This document shows, in pieces, positions 16,079-23,260 of a DNA stretch of 32,079 nt; the stretch's first letter is position 1; each line of letters opens with the position of its first letter. The notes below the pieces were generated by a model. That model had not been told where the DNA came from and ran no database searches. It saw only the letters and a list, made by a program, of their open reading frames with translations. Source of the DNA: CAIYOL01 sp964494805 (GTDB taxonomy: Bacteria; Planctomycetota; Phycisphaerae; Sedimentisphaerales; Anaerobacaceae); the NCBI GenBank assembly GCA_964494805.1, contig CAZBST010000019.1:1-32079 (forward strand), in the 5' to 3' direction. Made by a program: the position numbers and the translations under genes.

Positions 16079-16321
16079 ATGGTCTTAAAAACAAAGCAGT
16101 GGGAATATCTGAGGAAGTGCTGGCATTTGACGCCGCGAGAGATAGAGGTTGCCAAACTGGTCTGCAATGGAATGGACAATGAACAGATAGGCAAGAAACT
16201 GCACATTAAGTATAATACGGTGCGCGCTCACCTTGGTAATATATTTCGGAAAGTTGGAGGCAAGAGCAAGGCAGGAATTATCTTGGAATTCATTCGAGTA
16301 TTACAGAAGGCGAGAATTTAA
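16079..16321 (+). CDS. Single-domain LuxR/GerE-type HTH protein
   Basis: The 80-residue product is little more than one GerE-type DNA-binding domain. LTPREIEVAKLVCNGMDNEQ starts the domain near residue 18, IGKKLHIKYNTVRAHLGNIF forms the HTH, and RKVGGKSKAGIILEFIRVL is the last helix. There is no receiver, PAS or autoinducer domain. GGGAG about six bases before the ATG supports translation. The N-terminal 17 residues are basic and aromatic. The gene stands alone in a repeat-rich stretch with a long palindrome on each side at nearly equal distance (67 and 68 bases). Single-domain members of this class can act as autonomous regulators. I infer that the palindromes may be its targets; this is not shown by the sequence alone. 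Confidence 0.8.
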   Translation: MVLKTKQWEYLRKCWHLTPREIEVAKLVCNGMDNEQIGKKLHIKYNTVRAHLGNIFRKVGGKSKAGIILEFIRVLQKARI

Positions 16322-16389
16322 AGCATCGGCACTACGGCCCGCCTGTTCAAAGCAACATAACCCAAAGAGGAAAATAGATGGATAGTGTT

Positions 16390-16419
16390 GTAGTCCTTTT
16401 GATTAATCAAAAGGACTAC
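16390..16419. repeat. Long palindrome, copy 2, downstream of the LuxR-type gene
   Basis: Thirty bases form a perfect palindrome without a spacer (arms 16390-16404 and 16405-16419). It shares TAGTCCTTT and GATTA with copy 1. Where it differs, at the outer A/T pair, which is G/C here, and at an inner C/G pair, which is T/A here, both arms change together. It begins 68 bases after the LuxR-type stop codon. Confidence 0.85.
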
Positions 16420-16452
16420 GAGCATTTTATAAACGCAAGGGTTTTTGATGAA

Positions 16453-16515
16453 GGGATTTGAGAAATTGGGATTTGAGAAGGAGGGGATTTGAGAAGAAGG
16501 GGTTCTGAGAAACAG
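16453..16515. repeat. Four tandem units of 15-16 bases
   Basis: Units begin at 16453, 16468, 16484 and 16500, each based on GGGATTTGAGAA plus a short variable tail; the last is degenerate. The same unit occurs twice at 16769-16799, so the array differs in copy number between the two larger blocks. Confidence 0.8.
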
Positions 16516-16603
16516 TTTAAAAGTTAACACTGAATCCGCCCCGCCGGAGGCGGGGAAATTGCGCTACGAAAAGAATTAGTCGTAAATTACCCAAATTAAT
16601 ACC
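16453..16603. repeat. Duplicated intergenic block, copy A
   Basis: After the tandem units comes TTTAAAAGTTAACACTGAAT, a CCCCGCC/GGCGGGG hairpin, GCTACGAAAA and GTAAATTACCCAAATTAA. The same order is found in copy B at 16769-16914. Confidence 0.75.
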
Positions 16604-16768
16604 GGTTTTTCTGCAGACTTCTGCGCATTTGATTGAAATTTTACTCCGCTGGCTGCGCGGGCTTTTTACCAGCTAAAAGTTGCCTAAATTACCAAGGGGT
16701 TGTAAAAGTATATTAGTATGTGCGTATATACTAATGTAATGATTTAACAATCTGGGTCTTTTGGAGGT

Positions 16769-16914
16769 GGGATTTGAGAAATTGGGATTTGGGAAGCAAT
16801 TTAAAAGTTAAAACTGAATCCGCCGGAGGCGGGGAAACTTCCGCCGTCGTCAGAAGACTATGGCGAGACAGGTCGCTACGAAAAAAATAGCCGTAAATTA
16901 CCCAAATTAACACC
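16769..16914. repeat. Duplicated intergenic block, copy B
   Basis: It has two tandem units, TTTAAAAGTTAAAACTGAAT, a shorter CCGCC/GGCGG hairpin, then about 35 bases not in copy A, and the shared end. The extra piece can fold as GCCGTCGTC (16843-16851) with GACTATGGC (16856-16864) around AGAA, so copy B seems to have gained a second small palindrome. Confidence 0.75.
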
Positions 16915-17006
16915 TTTGCCATGACATTTGAGGGAAAAGATCTCCATAAAAATTATGCTTGCAATTGAGGAGTAATTGGGTTTAATTAAGAGGGTTTAAG
17001 ATGTCA

Positions 17007-17012
17007 TATAAT
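17007..17012 (+). promoter_or_regulatory. -10 box of the importer operon
   Basis: A perfect TATAAT lies 23 bases before the ATG at 17036. The only -35 candidate at 17 bases is AATTAA, which is poor, so the promoter may need an activator. AGGAAG stands seven bases before the ATG. Confidence 0.5.
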
Positions 17013-17035
17013 AAACACGCTTAGGAAGACTTAAA

Positions 17036-18025
17036 ATGGAGCCCATAGCTTATTCATTTACCCGCAGGTCAATTCTTTTCACCTTTTTATTGCTTATTGT
17101 CTTTTCCCTTCCCGGCTGCTCGAAAAAACAACCAGAGCAAAAAGAGATAAAAATCGGCTACCTTCCGATAACTGTTGATTTACCTTTCTTCGTAGCAATG
17201 GAAAAAGGTTATTTTCTCGAACAAGGTTTGGATGTGACAGCTGTGCGTTTTGAAACTACAACGCAGCTCTATGATGCCATGGTATCAAAAAGCATCGATG
17301 CAGCTGCGATAGGCGGCCTTACCGCATTATATGGTATGGAGGCAGAAGTTCAAGGGCTGTTTAAAATATACGCGATGAATGCCAACGATGAGACTTTCTA
17401 TGCTGACACGTTGTTAGTGAAAAAAGACTCAACTATAACTTCGCCTGCAGAGTTAAAGGGTAAGAAAATAGGTACTTTCCCTGGTTCAACTATTGTAGTA
17501 GGAACTAAACTAATCATGCGGAAGTTCGGTCTGAAGGATGACGAATATGAAATCATTCAGATACCACCTCAGTTACAAATTCAAGCGTTGGAGACAGGAC
17601 AAGTTGATGCGCTGATGGCTCTCGAACCGACTGGTACGCTTGCTCGTCTGAAAGGAATTGGAAAGGTTATACTTACCGCACCGAATGCAAAGTACCTTAT
17701 CAATCCATTTCCCGGTGGTGCTGCGGCTTTTGCAACCAGTTGGGCAAAAGAACATGCCAATATAGCAAAGAAAATAAAGTGGGCTACCGACAAGGCAATT
17801 GATTTCATAAGAGAAAATCCAGAAGATGTAAAAAAATCATTGCCAAAATATACCGGCCTCTCCGAAGATGTAGCATCCCAGACATTGCTCTGTTTGTACT
17901 GGAAAGTAGAAGATATAGACCGTGTAAGTGTACAGAAGTATGCAGATATCTTGTACTCGGAAGGAGTACTAAAGAAAAAAATTGATACTAGCAAATTTTA
18001 TTTCGAACCAGAGCCTGTGAGGTAA
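17036..18025 (+). CDS. ABC importer substrate-binding lipoprotein (NMT1/SsuA/ThiY-like)
   Basis: The 329-residue protein starts with a basic segment (FTRRSILF), a hydrophobic stretch and lipobox LPGC with Cys28, so it is a lipid-anchored binding protein. The mature part opens with EIKIGYLPITVDLPFFVAME, followed by KGYFLEQGLDVTAV, ALYDAM-like QLYDAMVSKSIDAAAIGG, LKGKKIGTFPGST and ALETGQVDALMALEP. These are the marks of the NMT1/SsuA family, which binds sulfonates, taurine, nitrate, bicarbonate or thiamine precursors. No residue pattern lets me name the ligand. It is the first gene of a tightly packed six-gene operon. The ribosome site AGGAAG fits the ATG. Confidence 0.9.
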   Translation: MEPIAYSFTRRSILFTFLLLIVFSLPGCSKKQPEQKEIKIGYLPITVDLPFFVAMEKGYFLEQGLDVTAVRFETTTQLYDAMVSKSIDAAAIGGLTALYGMEAEVQGLFKIYAMNANDETFYADTLLVKKDSTITSPAELKGKKIGTFPGSTIVVGTKLIMRKFGLKDDEYEIIQIPPQLQIQALETGQVDALMALEPTGTLARLKGIGKVILTAPNAKYLINPFPGGAAAFATSWAKEHANIAKKIKWATDKAIDFIRENPEDVKKSLPKYTGLSEDVASQTLLCLYWKVEDIDRVSVQKYADILYSEGVLKKKIDTSKFYFEPEPVR

Positions 18026-18027
18026 TT

Positions 18028-18804
18028 ATGGAGGATGCCTTCCTTTCGGTTCGGCAAGTAACAAAATCATACCCATCAACCCAAACAGGAACAGCACCTT
18101 TATGCGTGTTAGATGATATAAGTATGAATATCAATAAAGGGGAATTTGTAACAATTTTCGGCCCTAATGGCTGTGGAAAAACTACGGTCTTGAATGTAAT
18201 CTCAGGTTTGATGGAGCAAGACAAAGGGACTGTTCTGATAAATCAGCGGCCGCCGACAGAGGCAAGTATCGGATATGTATTTCAAAATTACACTGAATCT
18301 CTTCTGCCTTGGAAAAAGAGTATTGATAACATAGCTTTTCCACTCGAACTTCGAGGCATGCGTAGGCATGAAAGACGTGAAAAATCCTCTGAATTATTGA
18401 GTCGCTTGGGCTTAAGCATACCAACTAATCATTATCCATATCAGTTGAGCGGTGGTCAGCAACAAATGTTAGTCATCGCACGGGCTTTGATCCACAATCC
18501 TGATGTGCTGTTGATGGATGAACCCTTTAGTGCCTTAAATTTCCAAACACGGCTTTATATGCAAGACAAGCTGCAGGAAATCTGGTCGAAAACTAAAATT
18601 ACGTTACTCTTTGTTTCGCATGATATTGAGGAAGCTATCTATCTGGCAGACAGAGTACTCGTGTTAACAGATAAGCCCTGTAAAATAGCTAAGTCTTTTG
18701 AAGTGAACTTGCCCAGACCGAGAACACGAGCAATGACTTTCAATCAAGATTTCCTTGAGTTAAAAAAAGAAACTTTGAAACTGGTAAGGGCTGTGGTTCT
18801 ATGA
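18028..18804 (+). CDS. ABC importer ATPase (SsuB/TauB-like)
   Basis: The 258-residue subunit energises uptake. It has Walker A GPNGCGKT (residues 45-52), a Q-loop in YVFQN, signature LSGGQQQM, Walker B VLLMDEPFSAL and the switch histidine in FVSHDIEEA. The D-loop SALNF is also in place, so it should be active. The C-terminal segment VNLPRPR is typical of the nitrate/sulfonate/taurine importer group. It begins two bases after the stop of the binding-protein gene, behind GAGG, and overlaps the permease gene by four bases (ATGA), so the three proteins are made in coupled fashion. Confidence 0.95.
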   Translation: MEDAFLSVRQVTKSYPSTQTGTAPLCVLDDISMNINKGEFVTIFGPNGCGKTTVLNVISGLMEQDKGTVLINQRPPTEASIGYVFQNYTESLLPWKKSIDNIAFPLELRGMRRHERREKSSELLSRLGLSIPTNHYPYQLSGGQQQMLVIARALIHNPDVLLMDEPFSALNFQTRLYMQDKLQEIWSKTKITLLFVSHDIEEAIYLADRVLVLTDKPCKIAKSFEVNLPRPRTRAMTFNQDFLELKKETLKLVRAVVL

Positions 18805-19544
18805 AGAAAAACATTATCATAGGTCCTCTTGCCATTCTGGTTATTTGGTCAGTTGTACACTATGGGGAACTTGTGAACCCACTTTTTCTGCCCAGCCCGG
18901 TATCAGTCGTTACAACCATCTTTATTGGTATCTTTAGAGGTTCACTACTTTCCGATCTGGGTATCACATTTGTACGGTTTGCATTTGGGTTCCTGTCTGC
19001 AGCAATAGCAGGTGTGCTACTAGGCATATTTCTTGGGTATTTTGAGAAAGTCTATTCTGCTCTTGAAGTGATTATAGATTTTTTCCGGTCTGTTCCGGCT
19101 ACCGCATTATTCCCACTATTTATGTTATTTTTTGGAGTAGGTGACGTTTCAAAAATAATGGTAGTGTTTTTTGCCTGCACTTTTATTATATTGATAAATA
19201 CCGTATATGGAGTGAAAAATGCTTCACGGTTAAGAAGAATGCTCGCAAAAAGCCTTAAGGCAAGTAAAATACAATTGTTATTAAAAGTTGTTCTACCTGA
19301 TGCACTCCCTCACATATGCGCAGGATTAAGAATCGGGATCTCTTTTGCACTTGTTTTGGCCGTTGTTACTGAAATGTTTCTTGGAACGGTTTCAGGCCTT
19401 GGACATAGAATAATAGAAGCCCAATTGGTATATCAGATTCCGGAAATGTACGCTTCCATTATTGTTGCAGGATTAGCAGGATATAGCCTAAACAAAGGAT
19501 TTATCTTCATTGAGCGGAAAGTTGTTCATTGGAGTGGCAAGTGA
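18801..19544 (+). CDS. ABC importer permease (SsuC/TauC-like)
   Basis: The 247-residue protein has about six membrane segments, beginning with IIIGPLAILVIWSVVHYG. The loop KSLKASKIQLLLKVVLPDAL followed by PHICAGLRIGIS is the EAA motif that contacts the ATPase. The remainder (LVLAVVTEMFLGTVSGLGHR, then a YASIIVAGLAGYSL segment) matches the BPD_transp_1 family of nitrate/sulfonate/taurine importers. Its start overlaps the ATPase gene by four bases. Its end overlaps the next gene by 16 bases, which links that unknown protein to the transporter. Confidence 0.93.
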   Translation: MKKNIIIGPLAILVIWSVVHYGELVNPLFLPSPVSVVTTIFIGIFRGSLLSDLGITFVRFAFGFLSAAIAGVLLGIFLGYFEKVYSALEVIIDFFRSVPATALFPLFMLFFGVGDVSKIMVVFFACTFIILINTVYGVKNASRLRRMLAKSLKASKIQLLLKVVLPDALPHICAGLRIGISFALVLAVVTEMFLGTVSGLGHRIIEAQLVYQIPEMYASIIVAGLAGYSLNKGFIFIERKVVHWSGK

Positions 19545-20623
19545 CTTTACAGCAAATAGCTAGATGGATTCATAGATGGTACTGGGAATACCTTTTACTT
19601 CTTTTTGCGGTTGGATTATTTTTCGGAGGACAAAAGCTTTCAAATCTATTTGTCAATCTATTTCCGTTGGTTACTGGGAACGATATTGTTGATTGGGAAA
19701 TTGTAGTATTCCAGTGGATAATCTTCTCGGGTTTTATCGTCATTATAGGGTTTGCAGGGTACCTTGCTTGGAGAAAAAACTGTTATCGCTTTTCTTTTCT
19801 CGTGTGGAGTTCAGGGGCACTTTTAATTTCGATTTATGTTGTTTGGTCGGTGGTTTCTTTTCCAAAGGAAAACTGTGCAGGTCAGTGGTTATACTCTTTT
19901 GGGTATAGACCATGGGAGTCGACTTTGGGCCGAAAGTTGATTGCTCCCACTGTCTACCGCGAGGCCCTGCTTTGGTCCCCTGGGATGGTTTTTATTATCT
20001 TTTTAGGCGTGCCAACCATCCTAGGTTATGTAGTCGCCAAGAGAGCCGTGAACATTCTGTTAATGCGATTGACCAGTGCGAGTTTGGTTTCTCATATTGG
20101 CCACGCGATGAACGAGATAAAAGACAAGGAAGCGGGAAAATTGGATATGATTCTTGCTTCACCAGTGGTTGGCAATATCACAGATAAGAAAGCGTACAAC
20201 ATGATGGTCAAGGAATTTTGGAAATGGATTAAAGACAACCACTCTTGCAACGATGTTCCAATTCGCATAATTTGTCTAACGGAAATATCCGCGGCAGACT
20301 TTTATAAAGAACTTGGTTCAGATCTAAGTATAGATAATGCTGCTTACAAAGAATCGGAGGATTTATTGACCGATATATCAGGAATTCCTAATGTAAAAAT
20401 TAAAAGACGAGATAATTTGCCGATGATAAAAATGGTTCTGGCTCAATCTCCAAAAAAGTCAATAGGTATAGTTTTTTTCGCTAAGCCACTCAGTGGAAAG
20501 CTTAGGATTCAGGGTTATGAAACAAAAGACTCAGCCGTTATAGATACATTAGTCGAGTTTTTCGATAGAGCATGGGAAGACGAGGAGCCTATCACGCGGA
20601 TTGAAGCCTTTACTTTACCATAG
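19529..20623 (+). CDS. Four-TM protein with a cytosolic alpha/beta domain, unknown
   Basis: The 364-residue protein has about four membrane segments in its first half (roughly residues 20-40, 60-82, 92-112 and 150-172), then a soluble domain from about 195 to the end. The domain has alternating strands and helices (GKLDMILASPVVGNI, PIRIICLTEI, SIGIVFFAKP) and ends with LRIQGYETKDSAVIDTLVEF then FDRAWED. That ending has a matching segment in the next gene's product. It recalls sensory alpha/beta domains attached to regulators, but I cannot name the family. The gene begins inside the permease gene (16-base overlap), so it is almost surely co-expressed with the importer. A sensing or coupling role is inference. 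Confidence 0.75.
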   Translation: MEWQVTLQQIARWIHRWYWEYLLLLFAVGLFFGGQKLSNLFVNLFPLVTGNDIVDWEIVVFQWIIFSGFIVIIGFAGYLAWRKNCYRFSFLVWSSGALLISIYVVWSVVSFPKENCAGQWLYSFGYRPWESTLGRKLIAPTVYREALLWSPGMVFIIFLGVPTILGYVVAKRAVNILLMRLTSASLVSHIGHAMNEIKDKEAGKLDMILASPVVGNITDKKAYNMMVKEFWKWIKDNHSCNDVPIRIICLTEISAADFYKELGSDLSIDNAAYKESEDLLTDISGIPNVKIKRRDNLPMIKMVLAQSPKKSIGIVFFAKPLSGKLRIQGYETKDSAVIDTLVEFFDRAWEDEEPITRIEAFTLP

Positions 20624-20630
20624 GTGGAAA

Positions 20631-21257
20631 ATGAAAAAAGAATCTGCAGCTAGCATGAAAGTTTCTTGGGAAGATTATGCAGAAAACATGAATCGATTGG
20701 TAAGGGGAATAATTCATCTATTTACAGTAGAACCCCGTGAAGAAACTCTGACAAAAGTTTGGATATTGTCTTCAACGCTGGATCCTGGCTCTTTTACCCT
20801 AACCTGTATGGGAAAAAATAATGAAGAACTGTTAAATACTCTAAAGGCAATAGCGATCAACTGTAATATAAAAGAAAAAAATCTGAAATGCTTAGACACT
20901 GGGGGCATAAATGAACTTTATGATTCAATATTAAAAGAACTTAAGAAAGAAGGAGAAAAAAATAGTGAAATAGAATCAAAGATAAATTTTGCTAAAACTC
21001 AATCGATTAAATTGATTAGTGACTTTACTTCGGCTGGAATAAAGCCCAATTTCATAGACGAACGACCTGTGATAAGTGTGTGGGTATCTGAAAAAGAAAA
21101 AAAGAAAAACCACAAGAGGTATCTTGAAGCAATCTTTTATCTGACGGAAACAGAACAAGTTCCTATGAAATTTCGAGCATTTTATGTTCATGATGAAAAG
21201 ATGGCAGAGTTCCTAATTGAATTCTTCAATAACGCTTACAAAAAAGCTAATAAATAA
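20631..21257 (+). CDS. Soluble protein related to the C-terminal domain of the preceding gene product
   Basis: From the ATG at 20631, behind GGTGG, the product has 208 residues with no membrane segment or signal peptide. Its second half contains IDERPVISVWVSEKEKKKNH, a LEAIFYLTETEQ strand and MKFRAFYVHDEKMAEFLIEF then FNNAYKKA. This parallels NLPMIKMVLAQSPKKSIGIV, the FFAKP strand and LRIQGYETKDSAVIDTLVEF then FDRAW in the preceding product. I take the two as distant relatives by domain. An in-frame TTG at 20601 would overlap the previous gene and is less likely. The middle is rich in lysine and glutamate (residues about 100-120). The function is unknown; the position suggests a partner of the importer-linked membrane protein. 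Confidence 0.7.
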   Translation: MKKESAASMKVSWEDYAENMNRLVRGIIHLFTVEPREETLTKVWILSSTLDPGSFTLTCMGKNNEELLNTLKAIAINCNIKEKNLKCLDTGGINELYDSILKELKKEGEKNSEIESKINFAKTQSIKLISDFTSAGIKPNFIDERPVISVWVSEKEKKKNHKRYLEAIFYLTETEQVPMKFRAFYVHDEKMAEFLIEFFNNAYKKANK

Positions 21258-21273
21258 AAGAAACAAAAGATGA

Positions 21274-22029
21274 ATGGAGATCAACACCAAAGTTGATACT
21301 TGTCAAATCAGCGCCAACACTACGAATAGAGTTGTCTGCGTTCAAGGCCACGCCATCGTTCTGGAAAACAGGCCGGATGTGTTTTGTCCAGAAAGCCCCA
21401 GTTTGTTTCTCGCAGAAAACTTTCGCATACAACGGGGAGAAAGTGTATGCGACATGGGAACAGGATGTGGACTTTATGCAATCGTAGCTGCCAAACTTGG
21501 TGCTCGCATCAGCTACGGTATAGACATTTCAAATACTTGCATAAGACTGGCCCGCAGAAACGCACACCTTAACAAAACCCGTAGAGTCTGTAGATTTATA
21601 CAAAGTGACTTTTTCAGTCGAATAGCAGAAAAAAAATTTAACGGTATAATATCCAATCCTCCGCAAACACCAAGGAAATATTTGAGCACGAAACCACAGG
21701 TAAATAACGCCACAAAAAACATTAGAATTGCACTTGATGGAGGAGAAAATGGTGTTGAAGTTGCCATCGAGATGATTCGACAATGCCATTCCCACCTTGT
21801 GGAAAAAGGACGACTATATGTGTTAATTCTCAAATGGAACTTTTGGGAAGACATAGTTATTGAAATGAAGAAACACTTTTCACGAATTGATGAAATTATA
21901 TCCAAATCTATATCATATTCTTCGCTGTCATCGTCATTTTTAGAAAGTATTGTTCCGCAATTCCACAACAAATATTCAAAAAAAGTAAAAGACAAACTCG
22001 GAATAGCAGTCTATGAAGCAATTAAATGA
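21274..22029 (+). CDS. SAM-dependent methyltransferase, small-domain type
   Basis: The 251-residue protein has a class I methyltransferase fold. SAM-binding motif I is VCDMGTGCG (residues 58-66), the ribose-binding acid is Asp84 in YGIDIS, and QSDFF (110-114) follows. SNPPQTP (127-133) is the NPP motif of enzymes that methylate amide or amino nitrogen, as in HemK/PrmC and RsmC. The preceding CPESPSLFLAENF helix is typical of the small-domain group. The Gln after NPP replaces the usual Tyr or Phe, so the substrate may differ. The C-terminal third is specific and unrecognised. The gene follows the unknown pair after 16 bases, so it probably ends the importer operon. The ribosome site is weak. 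Confidence 0.8.
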   Translation: MEINTKVDTCQISANTTNRVVCVQGHAIVLENRPDVFCPESPSLFLAENFRIQRGESVCDMGTGCGLYAIVAAKLGARISYGIDISNTCIRLARRNAHLNKTRRVCRFIQSDFFSRIAEKKFNGIISNPPQTPRKYLSTKPQVNNATKNIRIALDGGENGVEVAIEMIRQCHSHLVEKGRLYVLILKWNFWEDIVIEMKKHFSRIDEIISKSISYSSLSSSFLESIVPQFHNKYSKKVKDKLGIAVYEAIK

Positions 22030-22074
22030 ATGGTTCTATCCTATATCTGCACCTTCGCGAAAACAGGAAAGGTA

Positions 22075-22710
22075 CTACTTCAATTCGACAGACCAATAGG
22101 CATGGTCGAGGAATTGCTGCCAGCTTTTGTAGCGGGGCTGGCCGAGGTGAATGTGCACAAGCGGATTGTGCCTCGGCCTGACAGGGGCGCGGATAAGAGA
22201 GAGGCCGGCCTGCTTTGGGGTCCGGCCGCCTTTTTTCACGTTGCATCTGGTGCAGGCACAAACCATATTCGTCCAGTTCGATTTTCCGCCCATACTGCGA
22301 GGGATGATGTGGTCGAGAGAAAGCTCGCTGGTGTGGTAACGTTTGCCGCAATACTGGCAGGAATTTTTGTCGCGGGCGAAGATGTTGCGGCGATTGAACT
22401 TGACCTCGCTGCGCGGGAGGCGGTCGTAGAAGAGCAGGCGGATAATGCGGGGGACGGCGACGTAGAAATTCACGGTGGAGACCCAGTCGCAGCCATCCGG
22501 CTCGAAATTGCGCTTGAATTCGCTGACCTCGCACCAAGAGTTGAAATTGTAGTTGGAGTATGCGCCCTGCTCGAAGGAGACGACCTCGGCGAGCTGGCGA
22601 AAGAGCAGAGAAAAGGCCCTTTTGGCGCCGATAATGCGGACAGCCATATAGTGCTTGTTCAGGACAAGAACGCTACAATCCAAGCCGGAGTTAGATCGTG
22701 AAGCTATCAT
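22075..22710 (-). CDS. HNH endonuclease
   Basis: The 211-residue protein has an HNH nuclease domain in its second half. RNIFARDKNSCQYCGK carries the first CxxC (near residue 118), LDHIIPRSMGG the catalytic His, NWTNMV the Asn, and CTRCNVKKGGRTP the second CxxC and last motif residue. The first half (VRIIGAKRAFSLLFRQLAEV and the VPRIIRLLFYDRLPR segment) is the conserved companion region of a widespread free-standing HNH family of unknown role. There is no restriction-system partner or intron around it. It converges on the methyltransferase gene with 45 bases between. A promoter with correct spacing lies upstream. Confidence 0.9.
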   Translation of the reverse strand: MIASRSNSGLDCSVLVLNKHYMAVRIIGAKRAFSLLFRQLAEVVSFEQGAYSNYNFNSWCEVSEFKRNFEPDGCDWVSTVNFYVAVPRIIRLLFYDRLPRSEVKFNRRNIFARDKNSCQYCGKRYHTSELSLDHIIPRSMGGKSNWTNMVCACTRCNVKKGGRTPKQAGLSLIRAPVRPRHNPLVHIHLGQPRYKSWQQFLDHAYWSVELK

Positions 22711-22732
22711 AAATCACCACTCTAAGCAGATA

Positions 22733-22761
22733 TAAATAGCAGAAAGGCGGGAAAAGTGCAA
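22733..22761 (-). promoter_or_regulatory. Promoter of the HNH gene
   Basis: On the minus strand TTGCAC (22756-22761), 17 bases, TATTTA (22733-22738). The leader to the ATG at 22710 would be about 16 bases. Confidence 0.55.
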
Positions 22762-22774
22762 GAGGAAATTCTGG

Positions 22775-22794
22775 ATTCCTGCTTCCGCAGGAAT
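22775..22794. repeat. Short GC-type palindrome, ATTCCTGC/GCAGGAAT
   Basis: A perfect eight-base stem (22775-22782 and 22787-22794) around TTCC, inside a GGATTCCTGC...GCAGGAATGAC context. Palindromes of this form occur as interspersed repeats in many bacterial genomes. Only one copy is in the window. Confidence 0.5.
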
Positions 22795-22811
22795 GACAGG
22801 GGTGGGACAGA

Positions 22812-22846
22812 CCCCATTAGAATAAACGACATTCTAAACAATGGGG
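22812..22846 (-). terminator. Hairpin after the cold-shock gene, possible transcript end
   Basis: CCCCATT (22812-22818) pairs with AATGGGG (22840-22846), and AGAAT (22819-22823) with ATTCT (22831-22835), with a four-base bulge. It lies 13 bases past the cold-shock stop codon. No T-run follows, so it may stabilise the 3' end rather than terminate. Confidence 0.4.
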
Positions 22847-22858
22847 CAGGTGAGGAGG

Positions 22859-23230
22859 TTACTCGTCTTCGGGGGCAGATTCAGCTTCCGGGGTTTCTTC
22901 TGCTTCCGGGGCCTCTTCTTCGGCTTTGGGGGCCTCTTCTTCGGCTTTGGGGGCCTCTTCTTCAGCTTTGGGGGCCGGTTTTCCTTTCGGGGCTGCCTTG
23001 GCTTTGGGAGCCGATTTGGATTTCGAAGCTCCCTTTGGAACTACGTTCTCCGCCCGCGGGCCCTTTTCGCCATCGACGACATCAAAAGATACGGGGTCGC
23101 CTTCGGTGAGAGTTTTGTAGCCATCCGCGGTGATGTTCGAGTAGTGGACGAAGATATCCCTACCATCGTCGGTAGAGATAAAGCCATAACCTTTCCTTGT
23201 GTTGAACCACTTAACTTTTCCCTCTGCCAT
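22859..23230 (-). CDS. Cold-shock domain protein with acidic repeat tail
   Basis: The first 67 residues form a cold-shock domain with KWFNTRKGYGFIS (RNP1) and DIFVHYS (RNP2), so it should bind single-stranded RNA or DNA as an RNA chaperone. The C-terminal 55 residues are unusual for the family. A Lys/Ala/Pro-rich stretch (KSKSAPKAKAAPKGKPAPKA) is followed by three copies of PKAEEEA-like units and a Glu-rich end. The tail is basic first and acidic last, presumably disordered, and encoded by a 21-base tandem repeat. AAAAGGAG before the ATG is a strong ribosome site. It lies downstream of the HU gene on the same strand, with a hairpin between. Confidence 0.93.
   Translation of the reverse strand: MAEGKVKWFNTRKGYGFISTDDGRDIFVHYSNITADGYKTLTEGDPVSFDVVDGEKGPRAENVVPKGASKSKSAPKAKAAPKGKPAPKAEEEAPKAEEEAPKAEEEAPEAEETPEAESAPEDE
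22910..22972 (-). repeat. Three 21-base tandem repeats inside the cold-shock gene
   Basis: Units 22910-22930, 22931-22951 and 22952-22972 are identical except for one base in the third. Each encodes seven residues of the acidic tail. Their near identity points to recent slippage and likely length variation among strains. Confidence 0.85.
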
Positions 23231-23260
23231 AAAAAACTCCTTTTAACTAACGAACTTGCG

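Larger units (their letters stand above)
16322..17035. other. Repeat-rich intergenic region, no gene seen
   Basis: These 714 bases hold the second long palindrome, a four-unit tandem repeat, two copies of a larger block, two small GC-rich hairpins and the promoter of the importer operon. Short open frames on the minus strand are translations of the repeats and have no ribosome sites, so I call no gene here. Confidence 0.6.

Noticed and set aside
16318..16922. Two short minus-strand frames of 70 and 63 codons
   Set aside because: They are translations of the duplicated repeat blocks and lack ribosome sites.
15550..17035. CRISPR array in the repeat-rich region
   Set aside because: Units are 15-16 bases without unique spacers of constant length, and no cas gene is present.
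22030..22701. Plus-strand frame of 223 codons opposite the HNH gene
   Set aside because: It is the antisense of a gene with clear HNH motifs and shows no motif of its own.
22075..22710. Restriction-modification pair of the HNH gene and the neighbouring methyltransferase
   Set aside because: They are convergent. The methyltransferase is of the small-domain type and has no DNA target-recognition region, and the HNH protein belongs to a free-standing family.
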